Below are positions 15,886 to 24,054 of a stretch of 35,546 nucleotides of DNA, in pieces (within the stretch, counting starts at the first letter, position 1; each line of letters starts with the position of its first letter). The position numbers and the translations under genes are program-made. The notes under the pieces were generated by a model. That model worked only from the letters and a program-made list of their open reading frames with translations. It did no database searches and was not told the DNA's origin. Source of the stretch: Candidatus Omnitrophota bacterium (GTDB lineage: Bacteria > Omnitrophota > Gorgyraeia > B26-G9); the NCBI GenBank assembly GCA_018895275.1, contig JAHIOQ010000108.1, positions 1-35,546 on the forward strand, in the 5' to 3' direction.

Positions 15886-16872
15886 ATGAGAGTTGCCGTC
15901 TACTATAACAATCGTGATGTCCGGCTGGAGGAACTGGCTAAGCCGGAAATCAATGCGGGAGAGGTGCTGGTAAAGGTATATGCCAGCGGTATCTGCGGTA
16001 CGGATGTGATGGAGTGGTACCGAATAAAAAAGGCGCCGCGGATTCTCGGCCATGAAATCACCGGAGAGATTGTTGAGTCGAAAACAAAAAGGTTTAAACT
16101 AGGGCAAAGGGTTTTTGTCAGCCATCATGTGCCTTGCAATGCGTGCAAATATTGTCTGGCCGGCAATCATACCGCGTGTGAGGTTTTGCATACGGGAAAT
16201 TATTATCCCGGCGGTTATAGCGAGTTTATCAGGGTTCCGGCAATAAATGTGGATAGAGGCATATATATATTGCCGGACGCTGTTTCTTATGAGGAAGGGA
16301 CAATGATTGAACCCTTGGCCTGCGCGGTGAGAGGCCAGAGAGTCGCCGGACTAAAGAAAGGCCAGACGGTTTTGGTTATGGGCAGCGGTGTCTCCGGATT
16401 GCTGAATATACAGGTAGCGAAGCTGGCCGGCTGCCGGGTAATCGCTACGGATGTCAGCGCGTACAAGATGAATAAGGCAAAGGAATTCGGCGCGGATGAG
16501 GTAATTGATGCCGCGGGCCGGATACACGTTAAAGCGGACAGGGTAATAATCTGCACCGGTGCCTTTGCCGCGGTTGAGCAGGCATTTAGATGTGTGGATC
16601 GAAAGGGAATTATAATTTTCTTTGCAATCCCGGACCGCGATATATCCGTGCCGATTGTTGATTTCTGGAGAAATGAGCTGACCCTGCTTTCTTCTTACGG
16701 AGCGGCATCGGTAGACTTGGAAGAGGCGCTGGAATTGATTAAAGATAAAAAGATAGATGTGAAAAAGATGATAACGCATGTGCTGCCCTTGGAAAAGATA
16801 CAGGAAGGTTTTAACATTGTTTCCGAAGCAAGGGAGTCTTTGAAGGTTGTCCTGAAGCCGCATATTTCATAA
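15886..16872 (+). CDS. Zinc-dependent alcohol dehydrogenase, sorbitol/threonine dehydrogenase-like (MDR family)
   Basis: 328 residues, medium-chain dehydrogenase/reductase. The catalytic-zinc ligands are in GICGTD (Cys), LGHE (His-Glu) and the MIEPLA segment. The structural zinc site is complete: CNACKYCLAGNHTAC gives four cysteines spaced C-x2-C-x2-C-x7-C. The Rossmann motif GSGVSG (about residues 167-172) binds NAD(P), and the Asp of IATDVS favours NAD. It should oxidise or reduce a polyol or secondary alcohol; the exact substrate cannot be read from the sequence. The start ATG follows GAGG directly after a heptamer array. It may serve the same pathway as the LsrF-like gene, which is only an inference from adjacency. 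Confidence 0.9.
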   Translation: MRVAVYYNNRDVRLEELAKPEINAGEVLVKVYASGICGTDVMEWYRIKKAPRILGHEITGEIVESKTKRFKLGQRVFVSHHVPCNACKYCLAGNHTACEVLHTGNYYPGGYSEFIRVPAINVDRGIYILPDAVSYEEGTMIEPLACAVRGQRVAGLKKGQTVLVMGSGVSGLLNIQVAKLAGCRVIATDVSAYKMNKAKEFGADEVIDAAGRIHVKADRVIICTGAFAAVEQAFRCVDRKGIIIFFAIPDRDISVPIVDFWRNELTLLSSYGAASVDLEEALELIKDKKIDVKKMITHVLPLEKIQEGFNIVSEARESLKVVLKPHIS

Positions 16873-16899
16873 TGAATTTTTATTCTTCTACAGAGCCGC

Positions 16900-16957
16900 T
16901 AAGACACAAAGACACTAAATTTTGTTTTACCACGAAGGACACGAAGAGCACGAAGGG
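16900..16957 (+). repeat. Short-period array between the dehydrogenase and lemA
   Basis: Two degenerate 8-mers, AGACACAA and AGACACTA, are followed after a T-rich break by three exact-register 9-mers: CACGAAGGA CACGAAGAG CACGAAGGG (16931-16957). The rest of the 247-bp spacer has no ORF I can support. Confidence 0.85.
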
Positions 16958-17037
16958 ATTATAAAACATATCGCTTGAGCCCTGAGTTGGATATGACCGG
17001 GCTTAATTTGCCGAAAACCGTTTTGGATAAAAAATAC

Positions 17038-17066
17038 TTTACAACTTTTAAAACTTTGAGTATATT
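17038..17066 (+). promoter_or_regulatory. Promoter of lemA-htpX-like operon
   Basis: TTTACA (17038-17043), a 17-bp spacer and TATATT (17061-17066), about 50 bp before the RBS AAAGGAG and ATG 17120. Confidence 0.65.
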
Positions 17067-17119
17067 AATATTAATGGGGTTGTTGTCTAGACCTCGATAT
17101 TCAAAGAAAGGAGAAAAAT

Positions 17120-17689
17120 ATGCAGGTAGCCGTAGTTGCCGTGTTTTTTGGGATAATGGTTGTGGCTTTTGCGCTGGTTATTTCAATCTATAACGGCTTG
17201 ATTACGCTGCGTAACAGGGTAAAAAACGGATGGTCTCAAATAGATGTTCAATTAAAGCGGCGTTATAACCTGATTCCGAATCTTGTGGAAACGGCTAAAG
17301 GATACATGAAGCATGAACGCGAGACCCTGGAGAAGGTGGTTCAGGCAAGGCAGCAGGCGGTGAACATTTCCGGCAGCGGAAACGTGGCGGAGCAGGCAAA
17401 AGCGGAGAATTTCTTGAGCCAGACCTTGCGTTCGCTTTTTGCCGTTTCCGAACGGTATCCGGACCTAAAAGCAAATCAAAATATGCTTCAATTGCAGGAA
17501 GAGCTTACTTCTACGGAAAATAAAATCGCTTTTGCGCGGCAGTATTATAATGACGAGGTCATGCGCTACAATACGAAAATCGAACGTTTTCCGGATACGG
17601 TTATCGCCGGCATGTTTAATTTTACAAAAGCGGAATTTTTTGAGATAGAAGATGCGGCACAACGTGAGGCTCCGCAGGTGAAATTTTAG
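17120..17689 (+). CDS. lemA: LemA family membrane protein
   Basis: 189 residues, the normal length. One N-terminal transmembrane helix (about residues 3-25, VAVVAVFFGIMVVAFALVIS) is followed by the diagnostic LemA block ITLRNRVKNGWSQIDVQLKRR and then YNLIPNLVETAKGYMKHE, and long helices through to the C-terminus (FNFTKAEFFEIEDAAQ). The biochemical role of LemA is not settled. It is a helical-bundle membrane protein repeatedly found beside M48 HtpX-type proteases, as here, where the protease gene follows after 25 bp. The RBS is AAAGGAG. Confidence 0.95.
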   Translation: MQVAVVAVFFGIMVVAFALVISIYNGLITLRNRVKNGWSQIDVQLKRRYNLIPNLVETAKGYMKHERETLEKVVQARQQAVNISGSGNVAEQAKAENFLSQTLRSLFAVSERYPDLKANQNMLQLQEELTSTENKIAFARQYYNDEVMRYNTKIERFPDTVIAGMFNFTKAEFFEIEDAAQREAPQVKF

Positions 17690-17714
17690 GATGTCTTATA
17701 GGGAAAGATAGACG

Positions 17715-19373
17715 ATGGGTTTTTCTTTTATCGAAATAGAGGAACAGAAAAGCCGCCTGATTTTTCTTCTTTTCTTGTTTCTTATGCTGTTTTATTTCAT
17801 TGTCGCCTGGCTTTTGATTATTCCTTTCAATCTTGTTTTCTTTTCCCGCATTTCCGGGGTTTTTCTCCCGACGCTTAAACAGATGCTGATTGCTTTTATT
17901 CTTGCCGTGATCGCCGGCGCCGCACATTGGTCCATCTCGGTTAACGGGGTTGTCGCCAGGGCTCTGGCAAGTATCGGGGCAAGGCCGGTGGATGAAAAAG
18001 ATATTTTTCATGTAAAATTCAAAAACATTGTGGAGGAGGCCTCGGTTGCTGCCGGAGGCAGACGGGTGGAACCCTGGGTAATTCCGGTGAGCGCGTTAAA
18101 TGCCTTTGCCTTAAGTGATTTTAGCGGGCGTGCGGTGATCGGGGTCACGGAAGGCTTATTGGCAAAGCTTAACCGTTCCCAACTGGAGGCGGTTATCGGG
18201 CATGAATTCGGACATATCCTAAGCGGCGACAGTATAATGACAACCATAACATCGTCATTATTCGGAATTTATTCGTCGTTGATGGACGGTATCCGTAGGA
18301 TTTTTGAATCCGGCCGCCATACGCGTTTTTCGCGTTCCCGCGGCGGGGGAGGAGTTTATATCTTCCTTGTCCTTGTTTATCTGATTTTAGCGGTAACTAA
18401 ATTTATGAGTAAATTATTGAATATGTTTATTTCCCGGCAACGTGAATACCGTGCCGACGCGATTGCGGTTCGATTGACGCGTAATCCTCTGGCCCTTGCC
18501 GAGGCGCTGCATCTGATTTCCAGAGGATGGCGTGGAGCGTATCTAAGCAGCGAGCATCTGGCCAGTATTTTTATTGTTAACCCGGTGCACAATAATCTCG
18601 ATGAATCGGAGAGTTTTTTTTCTGATATATTTTCTACGCATCCGCCGATAAAGAAGCGGATTGCGATTGCCGTGGATATGGCGCATATAAACGTTAAGAA
18701 TATGGAGGATGAGCTTAAGCAAAAGAGTGTGCCGGCAGAGCGCATGTCTTCTACTATTCAGGAAGTGGAGCAGCCGGAGGAAGACCGCTGGTTCGCCGTG
18801 GACAGCCAGGGGCAATGGCAGGGGCCTTTTGCCTTTGGACAGATGGCTGCGATGCCCTGGATTACGGCTGAAACATGGGTGCATAAAGAGTTTGATTCAA
18901 AAGTACAGTATGCCTGGCAGAATGATGATATCCGGGGGCTTTTACAGGGGAATGGGGCGCAGCATGGCAGGTATTCTTGCCCAAGGTGCAATTTTGCGTT
19001 GAAAGATGTTTTATATGAAGGAGTTCCGCTGTGGCATTGTTCCGGGTGCGCAGGCAATCTCGTAGAGCGCTCAAAGATTATGCGGATTCTCACTCGGCGG
19101 CAACAGGGATTTTCCGCGGAGGTCGAGCAAATGGGAAAGGTGATAAAGACCACGGTGAAACACAGCCAAATAAGCACTAAGGCCGGCGGTTCGTTCGGCA
19201 GCGCGCAGTTATTCAATTGTCCGCTTTGCCGCAGGCCGATGCGCAGGCAGTTTTATAATTTTGACTACCTGGTTGAGATTGATTTGTGTTTATATTGTGA
19301 TATAATCTGGTTTGATAAAAATGAACTGGAAGTCCTGCAGTTTTTGTACGAACAGCATGATGAACTTAAGTAG
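17715..19373 (+). CDS. M48 (HtpX-like) membrane metalloprotease with GYF_2 and two zinc-ribbon domains
   Basis: 552 residues against about 290 for HtpX. Two N-terminal membrane segments (about residues 14-45 and 55-75) precede the M48 domain. The zinc site HEFGH lies at about 163-167, and the third ligand Glu is in REYRADAIAV. A further hydrophobic segment lies at about 214-240. After the protease come a GYF_2 (DUF4339-like) module at about 356-410 (WFAVDSQGQWQGPFAFGQM) and two TFIIB-like zinc ribbons: CPRC...CSGC at about 422-446 and CPLC...CLYC at about 502-530, ending IIWFDKNELEVL. HtpX proteases degrade damaged membrane proteins. The C-terminal modules, presumably cytosolic, may recognise substrates or partners. 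It is cotranscribed with lemA. Confidence 0.9.
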   Translation: MGFSFIEIEEQKSRLIFLLFLFLMLFYFIVAWLLIIPFNLVFFSRISGVFLPTLKQMLIAFILAVIAGAAHWSISVNGVVARALASIGARPVDEKDIFHVKFKNIVEEASVAAGGRRVEPWVIPVSALNAFALSDFSGRAVIGVTEGLLAKLNRSQLEAVIGHEFGHILSGDSIMTTITSSLFGIYSSLMDGIRRIFESGRHTRFSRSRGGGGVYIFLVLVYLILAVTKFMSKLLNMFISRQREYRADAIAVRLTRNPLALAEALHLISRGWRGAYLSSEHLASIFIVNPVHNNLDESESFFSDIFSTHPPIKKRIAIAVDMAHINVKNMEDELKQKSVPAERMSSTIQEVEQPEEDRWFAVDSQGQWQGPFAFGQMAAMPWITAETWVHKEFDSKVQYAWQNDDIRGLLQGNGAQHGRYSCPRCNFALKDVLYEGVPLWHCSGCAGNLVERSKIMRILTRRQQGFSAEVEQMGKVIKTTVKHSQISTKAGGSFGSAQLFNCPLCRRPMRRQFYNFDYLVEIDLCLYCDIIWFDKNELEVLQFLYEQHDELK

Positions 19374-19402
19374 AATTCATCTATATAAAAGGGAATTAAT
19401 GT

Positions 19403-19741
19403 ATGGGCCGTAAGCACCTGGATAGATGTTGGGAATACATGCGTTGTGCAGAGCAAGTAGCGTGCGCGGCGTATCCTGATTGCGGCGAAGTATGCTGGGA
19501 AGCCGCGGGGACGATGCGCACTAATGAAGCGGAGAAGCGGCTTGAGAAACAGTCCAAGCTTGCCCGGGAAACAGGCCGTGACCTGACCGAGCAGGAGTTG
19601 TTGATGTTTAAACCGGTAAGATCGGTAAAACTTTGTAAATACATTGAAAGGTACGCAAGCTGTAAATGCTGCCCGTATTATCAATATGTGGATAAAATAA
19701 AAAAGATATCAAAAGGAAGAAGTCCTTTTGACGAATGGTGA
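19403..19741 (+). CDS. Cysteine-rich two-CW domain protein
   Basis: 112 residues. The N-terminus has the two-CW pattern CWEYMRC...C.AYPDCGEVCWEAAGT, and a further cysteine set follows near the C-terminus (LCKYIERYASCKCCPYY). This cysteine arrangement is known as a small stand-alone or sensor-attached module of unknown function. It may bind metal or form disulfides; the lack of a signal peptide favours metal binding in the cytoplasm. It follows the protease gene after 29 bp and may belong to that operon. Its TGA abuts the stop codon of convergent maf with no spacer (TGATCA). Confidence 0.75.
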   Translation: MGRKHLDRCWEYMRCAEQVACAAYPDCGEVCWEAAGTMRTNEAEKRLEKQSKLARETGRDLTEQELLMFKPVRSVKLCKYIERYASCKCCPYYQYVDKIKKISKGRSPFDEW

Positions 19742-20320
19742 TCAGGTATCTTTAATTTCAACGGAAAATAAGGCCAGCACTTTTTTAAGTTTGCTTAGCG
19801 GTAACCCGACTACGTTATAATAATCTCCCTGCATTTTTTTTACCAGGATATCCGCGTTTTCCTGCACGGCATATCCTCCGGCCTTATCGTGATTTCTTAA
19901 GGCAAGCACTTTTATCTGCGAAACAGGGATTTTTCTCGTCGTTATTTTTGTCTTATCGATGTCTACGATTCGTTTTCCGGTTTTAGCATCAATAACGGCA
20001 ATCGCCGTGTAAACATAGTGAGTCGTACCGCTTAATGAAGCGAGCATTTTTTCCGCATGGGCAATATCGCGGGGTTTGCCGAATATTTTATTGTGAAAGA
20101 CAACAATCGTGTCTGCGGCGATGATGATCCCCCGGCCGTGACGTTTGGCGACCTCTTCGGCTTTAGAAAGGGCAAGATGAATCGCATGATGCTCCGGCGC
20201 CAGGCAAGAAGCGGCGATTTCATCAATGCTGCTGGGGATGACTTTAAAGCGCAAACCGGTATTTTTTAAAAGTTCTTTTCTTCGCGGAGACCGCGACGCC
20301 AGTATTATTTCTTTTTCCAT
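19742..20320 (-). CDS. maf: Maf-like nucleoside triphosphate pyrophosphatase
   Basis: The start was moved from 20377 to the ATG at 20320, where MEKEIILASRSPRRKELL begins the standard Maf N-terminus; this gives 192 residues, the usual length. Conserved elements are SRSPRRKELL (phosphate and base contacts), the catalytic-Asp segment AADTIVVF, FGKPRDIAHAEKMLASLSGTTH, and GGYAVQ near the C-terminus. Maf proteins hydrolyse dTTP/UTP or modified nucleotides to monophosphates and slow septum formation when overproduced. The start codon overlaps the stop of the upstream surA/ppiD-like gene by one base (TGATG), so translation is probably coupled. Confidence 0.95.
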   Translation of the reverse strand: MEKEIILASRSPRRKELLKNTGLRFKVIPSSIDEIAASCLAPEHHAIHLALSKAEEVAKRHGRGIIIAADTIVVFHNKIFGKPRDIAHAEKMLASLSGTTHYVYTAIAVIDAKTGKRIVDIDKTKITTRKIPVSQIKVLALRNHDKAGGYAVQENADILVKKMQGDYYNVVGLPLSKLKKVLALFSVEIKDT

Positions 20321-21924
20321 CAAATGTTTTGCGGATAGATTTTGGGATTTGCCTCTTCCTTGATTTTTGAAAACCAAACGTTTAAAAACCGGTTCTTTTT
20401 AAAAACAAGTATTTTTTCACGGTATTGTTCTTTTTCCGTTTTAAACTTTTCTTCATCTACGGGCGTGATTTTTTCCAGTTGAGCTATGCAGAACCCGCGG
20501 GGAGTGCTGATTACGGAAGAAACTTCCTGGGGTTTTAATGAAAACACGGCGTTCGTAAACTCCTGGGCAAAACCGAGTTCATTAACGTATCCGGAACGGG
20601 TTAAATCCGTTACTGTCTTTATCCGGCGGCCGGTTTTTTCCGCGGCATCTTTAAACGTTAAGTTATCCTTTTCCATCAAGGAAATGATTTCACTGCGCAG
20701 TTCTTCCGCTTTATTGCGAGCTAATGATTCTGCCTGCACGCTGCGGTATTTTTCTTTGGCCGCGTCCTTTACTTCTTCGAATTCAGGCACATAGGGTTCA
20801 AACTTTTTAATCGGCTTTAAAATATAAAGCGCGGTCGGGGTCTTAATTATTTCGCTTATTTCGCCTGTCTTTAAGGAAAAAGCCGCCTTAAGGAAAGGAA
20901 AGCTTAATCCTACTTCAGGGATTTCTTCCAGCATGGAGAAAGGCGCGGTTTTTTTTGCGGTTAGGCCGAATTCTGCGGCTACCTCACTAAAGGTTCTCTC
21001 CGTATAGAGATTGTTCATGATCTGCCGCGCTGTTTCCGAAGCGAGGTTATTCATCTCTTTTTCAAGCAGTTTATCATGGATGCCGTTTTTGACCTCGGCG
21101 AATTCCTTATACTGCGGAGCGCTGTTCCGGCCTTCAGCGCCTTCCGCTTCCGGAATTTTAAATTGAGTTTTGTTTTTCTCGTAATAATCCTGTAAGCGTT
21201 CGTCGCTTATTTTGGCTGAATCCTTAAAATGCTCAAACTTAATTTCAATGTATTCAACGCTTACGCGTTCCGGTTTTTTGAATTGCTCTTTGTTGTTTTC
21301 GTAATAGGCTTTAATGTCTTCAACATTATCGGCGGCAACCGCATCGAGTAATTCGGCGGGATTTACAAGAATGTATGAAGCCGATGCCTGTTCCTTATCT
21401 TTAATATACGCCTCTCGGATTTCTTCATCGCCGGCGCTGATTTTATCCGTAACCTCCTGCATAAGTTTTGCGATTAATAATGAATGCTGAATTCCTCGTT
21501 CGAAATCAACCGTAGACTGCTGAAAGAGCCGGCTGATAATCATTGCATAGTTTTGCGGGGACATCTGCGCGTATTGGAAAAGGGGCAAACTTTTGATGTA
21601 ATCCAGCAGTTCTTTATTCGATACGCTGATATTATTTTTTTTTGCTTCGATGAGGAGGATCAGGCGCGTCCAGGTTTGCTCCTCCAGGTCAACGGATTGC
21701 GCGAAATTATCGCCGTATTGCATCCAGGCATCGTTGCGGGCTGCCTGTTTTTCAATCGTAAAATCCTTCAAGGCTACTTTTTTGTTAAATATCTCTCCGG
21801 CATATCCGGAGCGGCGGTTGCTTACGGCAGAACCGATATTCCAGATGACAAATGCGGGAACGATAAAAATTGCAATAAGCCACATTATTGTTTTCATGTG
21901 TTTTCTCAGATTTTTGAAAATCAT
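20320..21924 (-). CDS. SurA/PpiD-like periplasmic peptidyl-prolyl isomerase, membrane-anchored
   Basis: 534 residues. One N-terminal transmembrane anchor after a short basic stretch (about residues 11-32, TIMWLIAIFIVPAFVIWNIG) is uncleaved by appearance, which is the PpiD layout. A SurA_N-like helical domain follows (LKDFTIEKQAARNDAWMQYG onward), then long helices and two parvulin-like segments with the pattern AFSLKTGEISEIIKTPTALYILK (about 345-370) and AVFSLKPQEVSSVISTPRGFCIAQL (about 475-500). Role: chaperone for outer-membrane or exported proteins at the periplasmic face of the inner membrane. Whether the isomerase sites are active is unclear. The RBS is GAGGAGG. It leads an operon with maf. 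Confidence 0.85.
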   Translation of the reverse strand: MIFKNLRKHMKTIMWLIAIFIVPAFVIWNIGSAVSNRRSGYAGEIFNKKVALKDFTIEKQAARNDAWMQYGDNFAQSVDLEEQTWTRLILLIEAKKNNISVSNKELLDYIKSLPLFQYAQMSPQNYAMIISRLFQQSTVDFERGIQHSLLIAKLMQEVTDKISAGDEEIREAYIKDKEQASASYILVNPAELLDAVAADNVEDIKAYYENNKEQFKKPERVSVEYIEIKFEHFKDSAKISDERLQDYYEKNKTQFKIPEAEGAEGRNSAPQYKEFAEVKNGIHDKLLEKEMNNLASETARQIMNNLYTERTFSEVAAEFGLTAKKTAPFSMLEEIPEVGLSFPFLKAAFSLKTGEISEIIKTPTALYILKPIKKFEPYVPEFEEVKDAAKEKYRSVQAESLARNKAEELRSEIISLMEKDNLTFKDAAEKTGRRIKTVTDLTRSGYVNELGFAQEFTNAVFSLKPQEVSSVISTPRGFCIAQLEKITPVDEEKFKTEKEQYREKILVFKKNRFLNVWFSKIKEEANPKIYPQNI

Positions 21925-22017
21925 TTTTTCCTCCTCATTTTTGAATGTATATATGATAATTAATTTCTGCGGTATCCACCAGAGATTCTCCGCTTAATGG
22001 CGAAAATAGACTACCAT

Positions 22018-22046
22018 AGTATAACGAAAATTTTTGCTTTTTGCAA
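22018..22046 (-). promoter_or_regulatory. Promoter of surA/ppiD-like-maf operon
   Basis: On the minus strand, TTGCAA (22046-22041), a 17-bp spacer and TATACT (22023-22018), about 95 bp before the start codon. Confidence 0.65.
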
Positions 22047-22051
22047 ATTTT

Positions 22052-22080
22052 TTGACAAAAATGTCCGGATGTGATACATT
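22052..22080 (+). promoter_or_regulatory. Plus-strand promoter of the URO-D-family gene
   Basis: TTGACA (22052-22057), a 17-bp spacer and TACATT (22075-22080). Its -35 box is 5 bp from the -35 box of the divergent promoter. The leader of about 190 nt would contain the heptamer arrays. Confidence 0.65.
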
Positions 22081-22120
22081 TTAATCAAAGAAATAAAAAA
22101 ATTGTTGAGGGATATAGGTT

Positions 22121-22160
<40 letters not shown>

Positions 22161-22234
22161 AAGATAGACATAAATAGCGAATTAGTTATAACCTAAAGGC
22201 TGAAAAATGAGTGCCTAATTTTTTGACACTGTTA

Positions 22235-22259
22235 TCTGATTTCTGACCTCTGACTTCTG
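22235..22259 (-). repeat. Degenerate heptamer array, inverted relative to 22121-22160
   Basis: Read on the minus strand the bases are CAGAAGT CAGAGGT CAGAAAT CAG, a period of 7 with the same CAGARR core as the AGAAGAC array. Confidence 0.8.
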
Positions 22260-22277
22260 TAATCAACAGAAAAATTT

Positions 22278-23240
22278 ATGCTTGATCCCAAAGTGGCAGA
22301 AAGAATAACTCGCGCGTTAAATTTCCAGGAGACTGATTGCGTTCCGATATGTGACTTTATAGATAATTCCCGGTTATTTGAATATTTTTCTCACAAGGAA
22401 AATCATTCGCTGGAAGAAAAAGTTAAGGCATATCACGGATTAGGTGTTGATGTCTGCTGGCGTTTTAACCAGCGCCTTAGTCATCGTGAAAACGGCATTT
22501 GGGCAAATCTGCGGCGTTTCGCCATGCGCGCTCCGCGTTTTAGGGTAATAACCAGGGATGAGTTGTTTGCCGAATTCGATGATTTTGCTCAACAGCAGGA
22601 ATTATTTCAGCCTTACACATACCTGGCGATGTCAACAGAAGGGTGTTTAAGTGTTCTGTACCGGGGTATCGGATTCGAAGAATTCACCCGGAGGATGTAT
22701 GAATACCCGATTGAGACGGAAAGGCTTATTGATATATTTGCCGAAAACCTTTATCAAAAGGCCGATGAATTCGCGCGCCGTGATTTAGGGGGTATCTTTT
22801 TTATAAAAGATGACATTGCTTATGATAAAGGACTGATATTTTCCCTTGATTTTTTGCAGAAACAATGGCTGCCGCGCATAAAACAGGCTATTCGTCCGTT
22901 AAAAGACAAAAATGTGAAAGTAATTCTGCACTCGGAAGGGGATATCGGGCCGCTTATTGATGGTCTTATTTCTATCGGAATTGACGGGATTCATCCAGTG
23001 GATTCAACTGCCGGGATGGATGCATCTATTATTAAAAAAAAGTATGGAAGAAGTCTTATTTTGTTTGGTTCAATAGAGTTAAATGTATTGCCGGACGAAG
23101 AAGTGATAGCTCATACCAATCGTTATATCCGGAATGCTGCTTGTGGAGCAGGTTGTTTTCTAGGGACAAGATTCGGCATTACAAATGATCTGGATTTAAA
23201 ACGCGTCTTTTCCTTCTTTAACGCGATCAAAGAACATTAA
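22278..23240 (+). CDS. Uroporphyrinogen decarboxylase (URO-D) family protein
   Basis: 320 residues of the URO-D/MtaA superfamily. The start RITRALNFQETDCVPICDF, the mid-section GGIFFIKDDIAYDKGLIFS, and the C-terminal barrel strands VILHSEGDIGPLIDGLISIGIDGIHPVD and GRSLILFGSIELNVL match the family. It lacks the substrate-binding N-terminal Arg cluster expected of true HemE, and no heme genes are nearby. It is therefore more like the uncharacterised or corrinoid-methyltransferase side of the family. No Cys/His zinc-binding pair of the MtaA type is obvious by eye. Substrate unknown. Start ATG 22278 has no strong RBS. Confidence 0.8.
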   Translation: MLDPKVAERITRALNFQETDCVPICDFIDNSRLFEYFSHKENHSLEEKVKAYHGLGVDVCWRFNQRLSHRENGIWANLRRFAMRAPRFRVITRDELFAEFDDFAQQQELFQPYTYLAMSTEGCLSVLYRGIGFEEFTRRMYEYPIETERLIDIFAENLYQKADEFARRDLGGIFFIKDDIAYDKGLIFSLDFLQKQWLPRIKQAIRPLKDKNVKVILHSEGDIGPLIDGLISIGIDGIHPVDSTAGMDASIIKKKYGRSLILFGSIELNVLPDEEVIAHTNRYIRNAACGAGCFLGTRFGITNDLDLKRVFSFFNAIKEH

Positions 23241-23335
23241 AACTAATTAAAAATGATAAGGTTGGTTTTTGTCCTAGCCGTATGGTAAACTATAAAAACT
23301 GCTATAAATCGATCGTGCATTCTTGAAAAATTTTA

Positions 23336-23364
23336 TTGCTATGATATGAGGGTTGTTGTATAAT
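23336..23364 (+). promoter_or_regulatory. Promoter of rsmI with very short leader
   Basis: TTGCTA (23336-23341), a 17-bp spacer and TATAAT (23359-23364). Transcription would begin about 7 nt before ATG 23378, leaving no room for a Shine-Dalgarno site. Confidence 0.55.
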
Positions 23365-23377
23365 AAATACAAACGGC

Positions 23378-24052
23378 ATGTTATATATAGTTGCAACACC
23401 AATCGGAAACTTAAAGGATATCACCTTAAGGGCGATAGAAGTTTTGTCTAAAGTGGATTTTATTGCGTGTGAAGATACGCGGCGCACGCATATATTGTTG
23501 CAGCATTATGATATTAAAAAGCCGTTACTAAGTTATTACGAATACAATAAGCTGAAAAGAATAGATGAAATTATCCGCGCTTTAAAAGAAAATAAGAATG
23601 TCGCTTTGGTCAGCGACGCGGGTACCCCGGGAATTTCCGATCCGGGCAGCAGTCTAATAAGAAGGGTCATTGGCGAAAATTTAAAAATAGAGGTAATTCC
23701 GGGAGCAAGTGCGTTGCTTGTGGGATTGGTGCTTTCCGGGCTGCCGATGCATAAATTTATTTTCGAAGGTTTTTTGCCCGTAAAAGCCGGCGCCCGCCGC
23801 AGGGCTCTGGAATGTTTTAAGGATGAGCATAGGACGGTAATTTTTTACGAATCTCCCCATCGGTTGCTTAAGACATTGGTTGAAATAAAAGAGGTTTTGG
23901 GTAATTGTAATATTGTAATTGCCAGAGAATTAACGAAAAAATTCGAAGAAGTTTTGCGCTTTAAAGCGGAGGAAGCGATAGTGCATTTTACAAGAAATGA
24001 ACCTAGAGGAGAATTTGTAATCTTAATACATTCAAACATGAAAGGGGAATAA
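23378..24052 (+). CDS. rsmI: 16S rRNA (cytidine-1402-2'-O)-methyltransferase
   Basis: 224 residues. It is a SAM-dependent tetrapyrrole-methylase-fold enzyme that 2'-O-methylates C1402 of 16S rRNA in the decoding centre. Signature segments are YIVATPIGNLKDITLRA at the N-terminus, CEDTRRT, VSDAGTPGISDPG, VIPGASALL and YESPHRLLKTL, then ARELTKKFEEV. It is shorter than E. coli RsmI (about 286 residues) and lacks most of the C-terminal extension. The start sits close to a TATAAT box with no visible RBS. The next gene begins three bases after its stop. Confidence 0.96.
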   Translation: MLYIVATPIGNLKDITLRAIEVLSKVDFIACEDTRRTHILLQHYDIKKPLLSYYEYNKLKRIDEIIRALKENKNVALVSDAGTPGISDPGSSLIRRVIGENLKIEVIPGASALLVGLVLSGLPMHKFIFEGFLPVKAGARRRALECFKDEHRTVIFYESPHRLLKTLVEIKEVLGNCNIVIARELTKKFEEVLRFKAEEAIVHFTRNEPRGEFVILIHSNMKGE

Positions 24053-24054
24053 CC

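Noticed and set aside
16975-17193. 72-aa ORF upstream of lemA
   Set aside because: It contains the lemA promoter and RBS, runs into lemA in another frame, and has no recognisable sequence.
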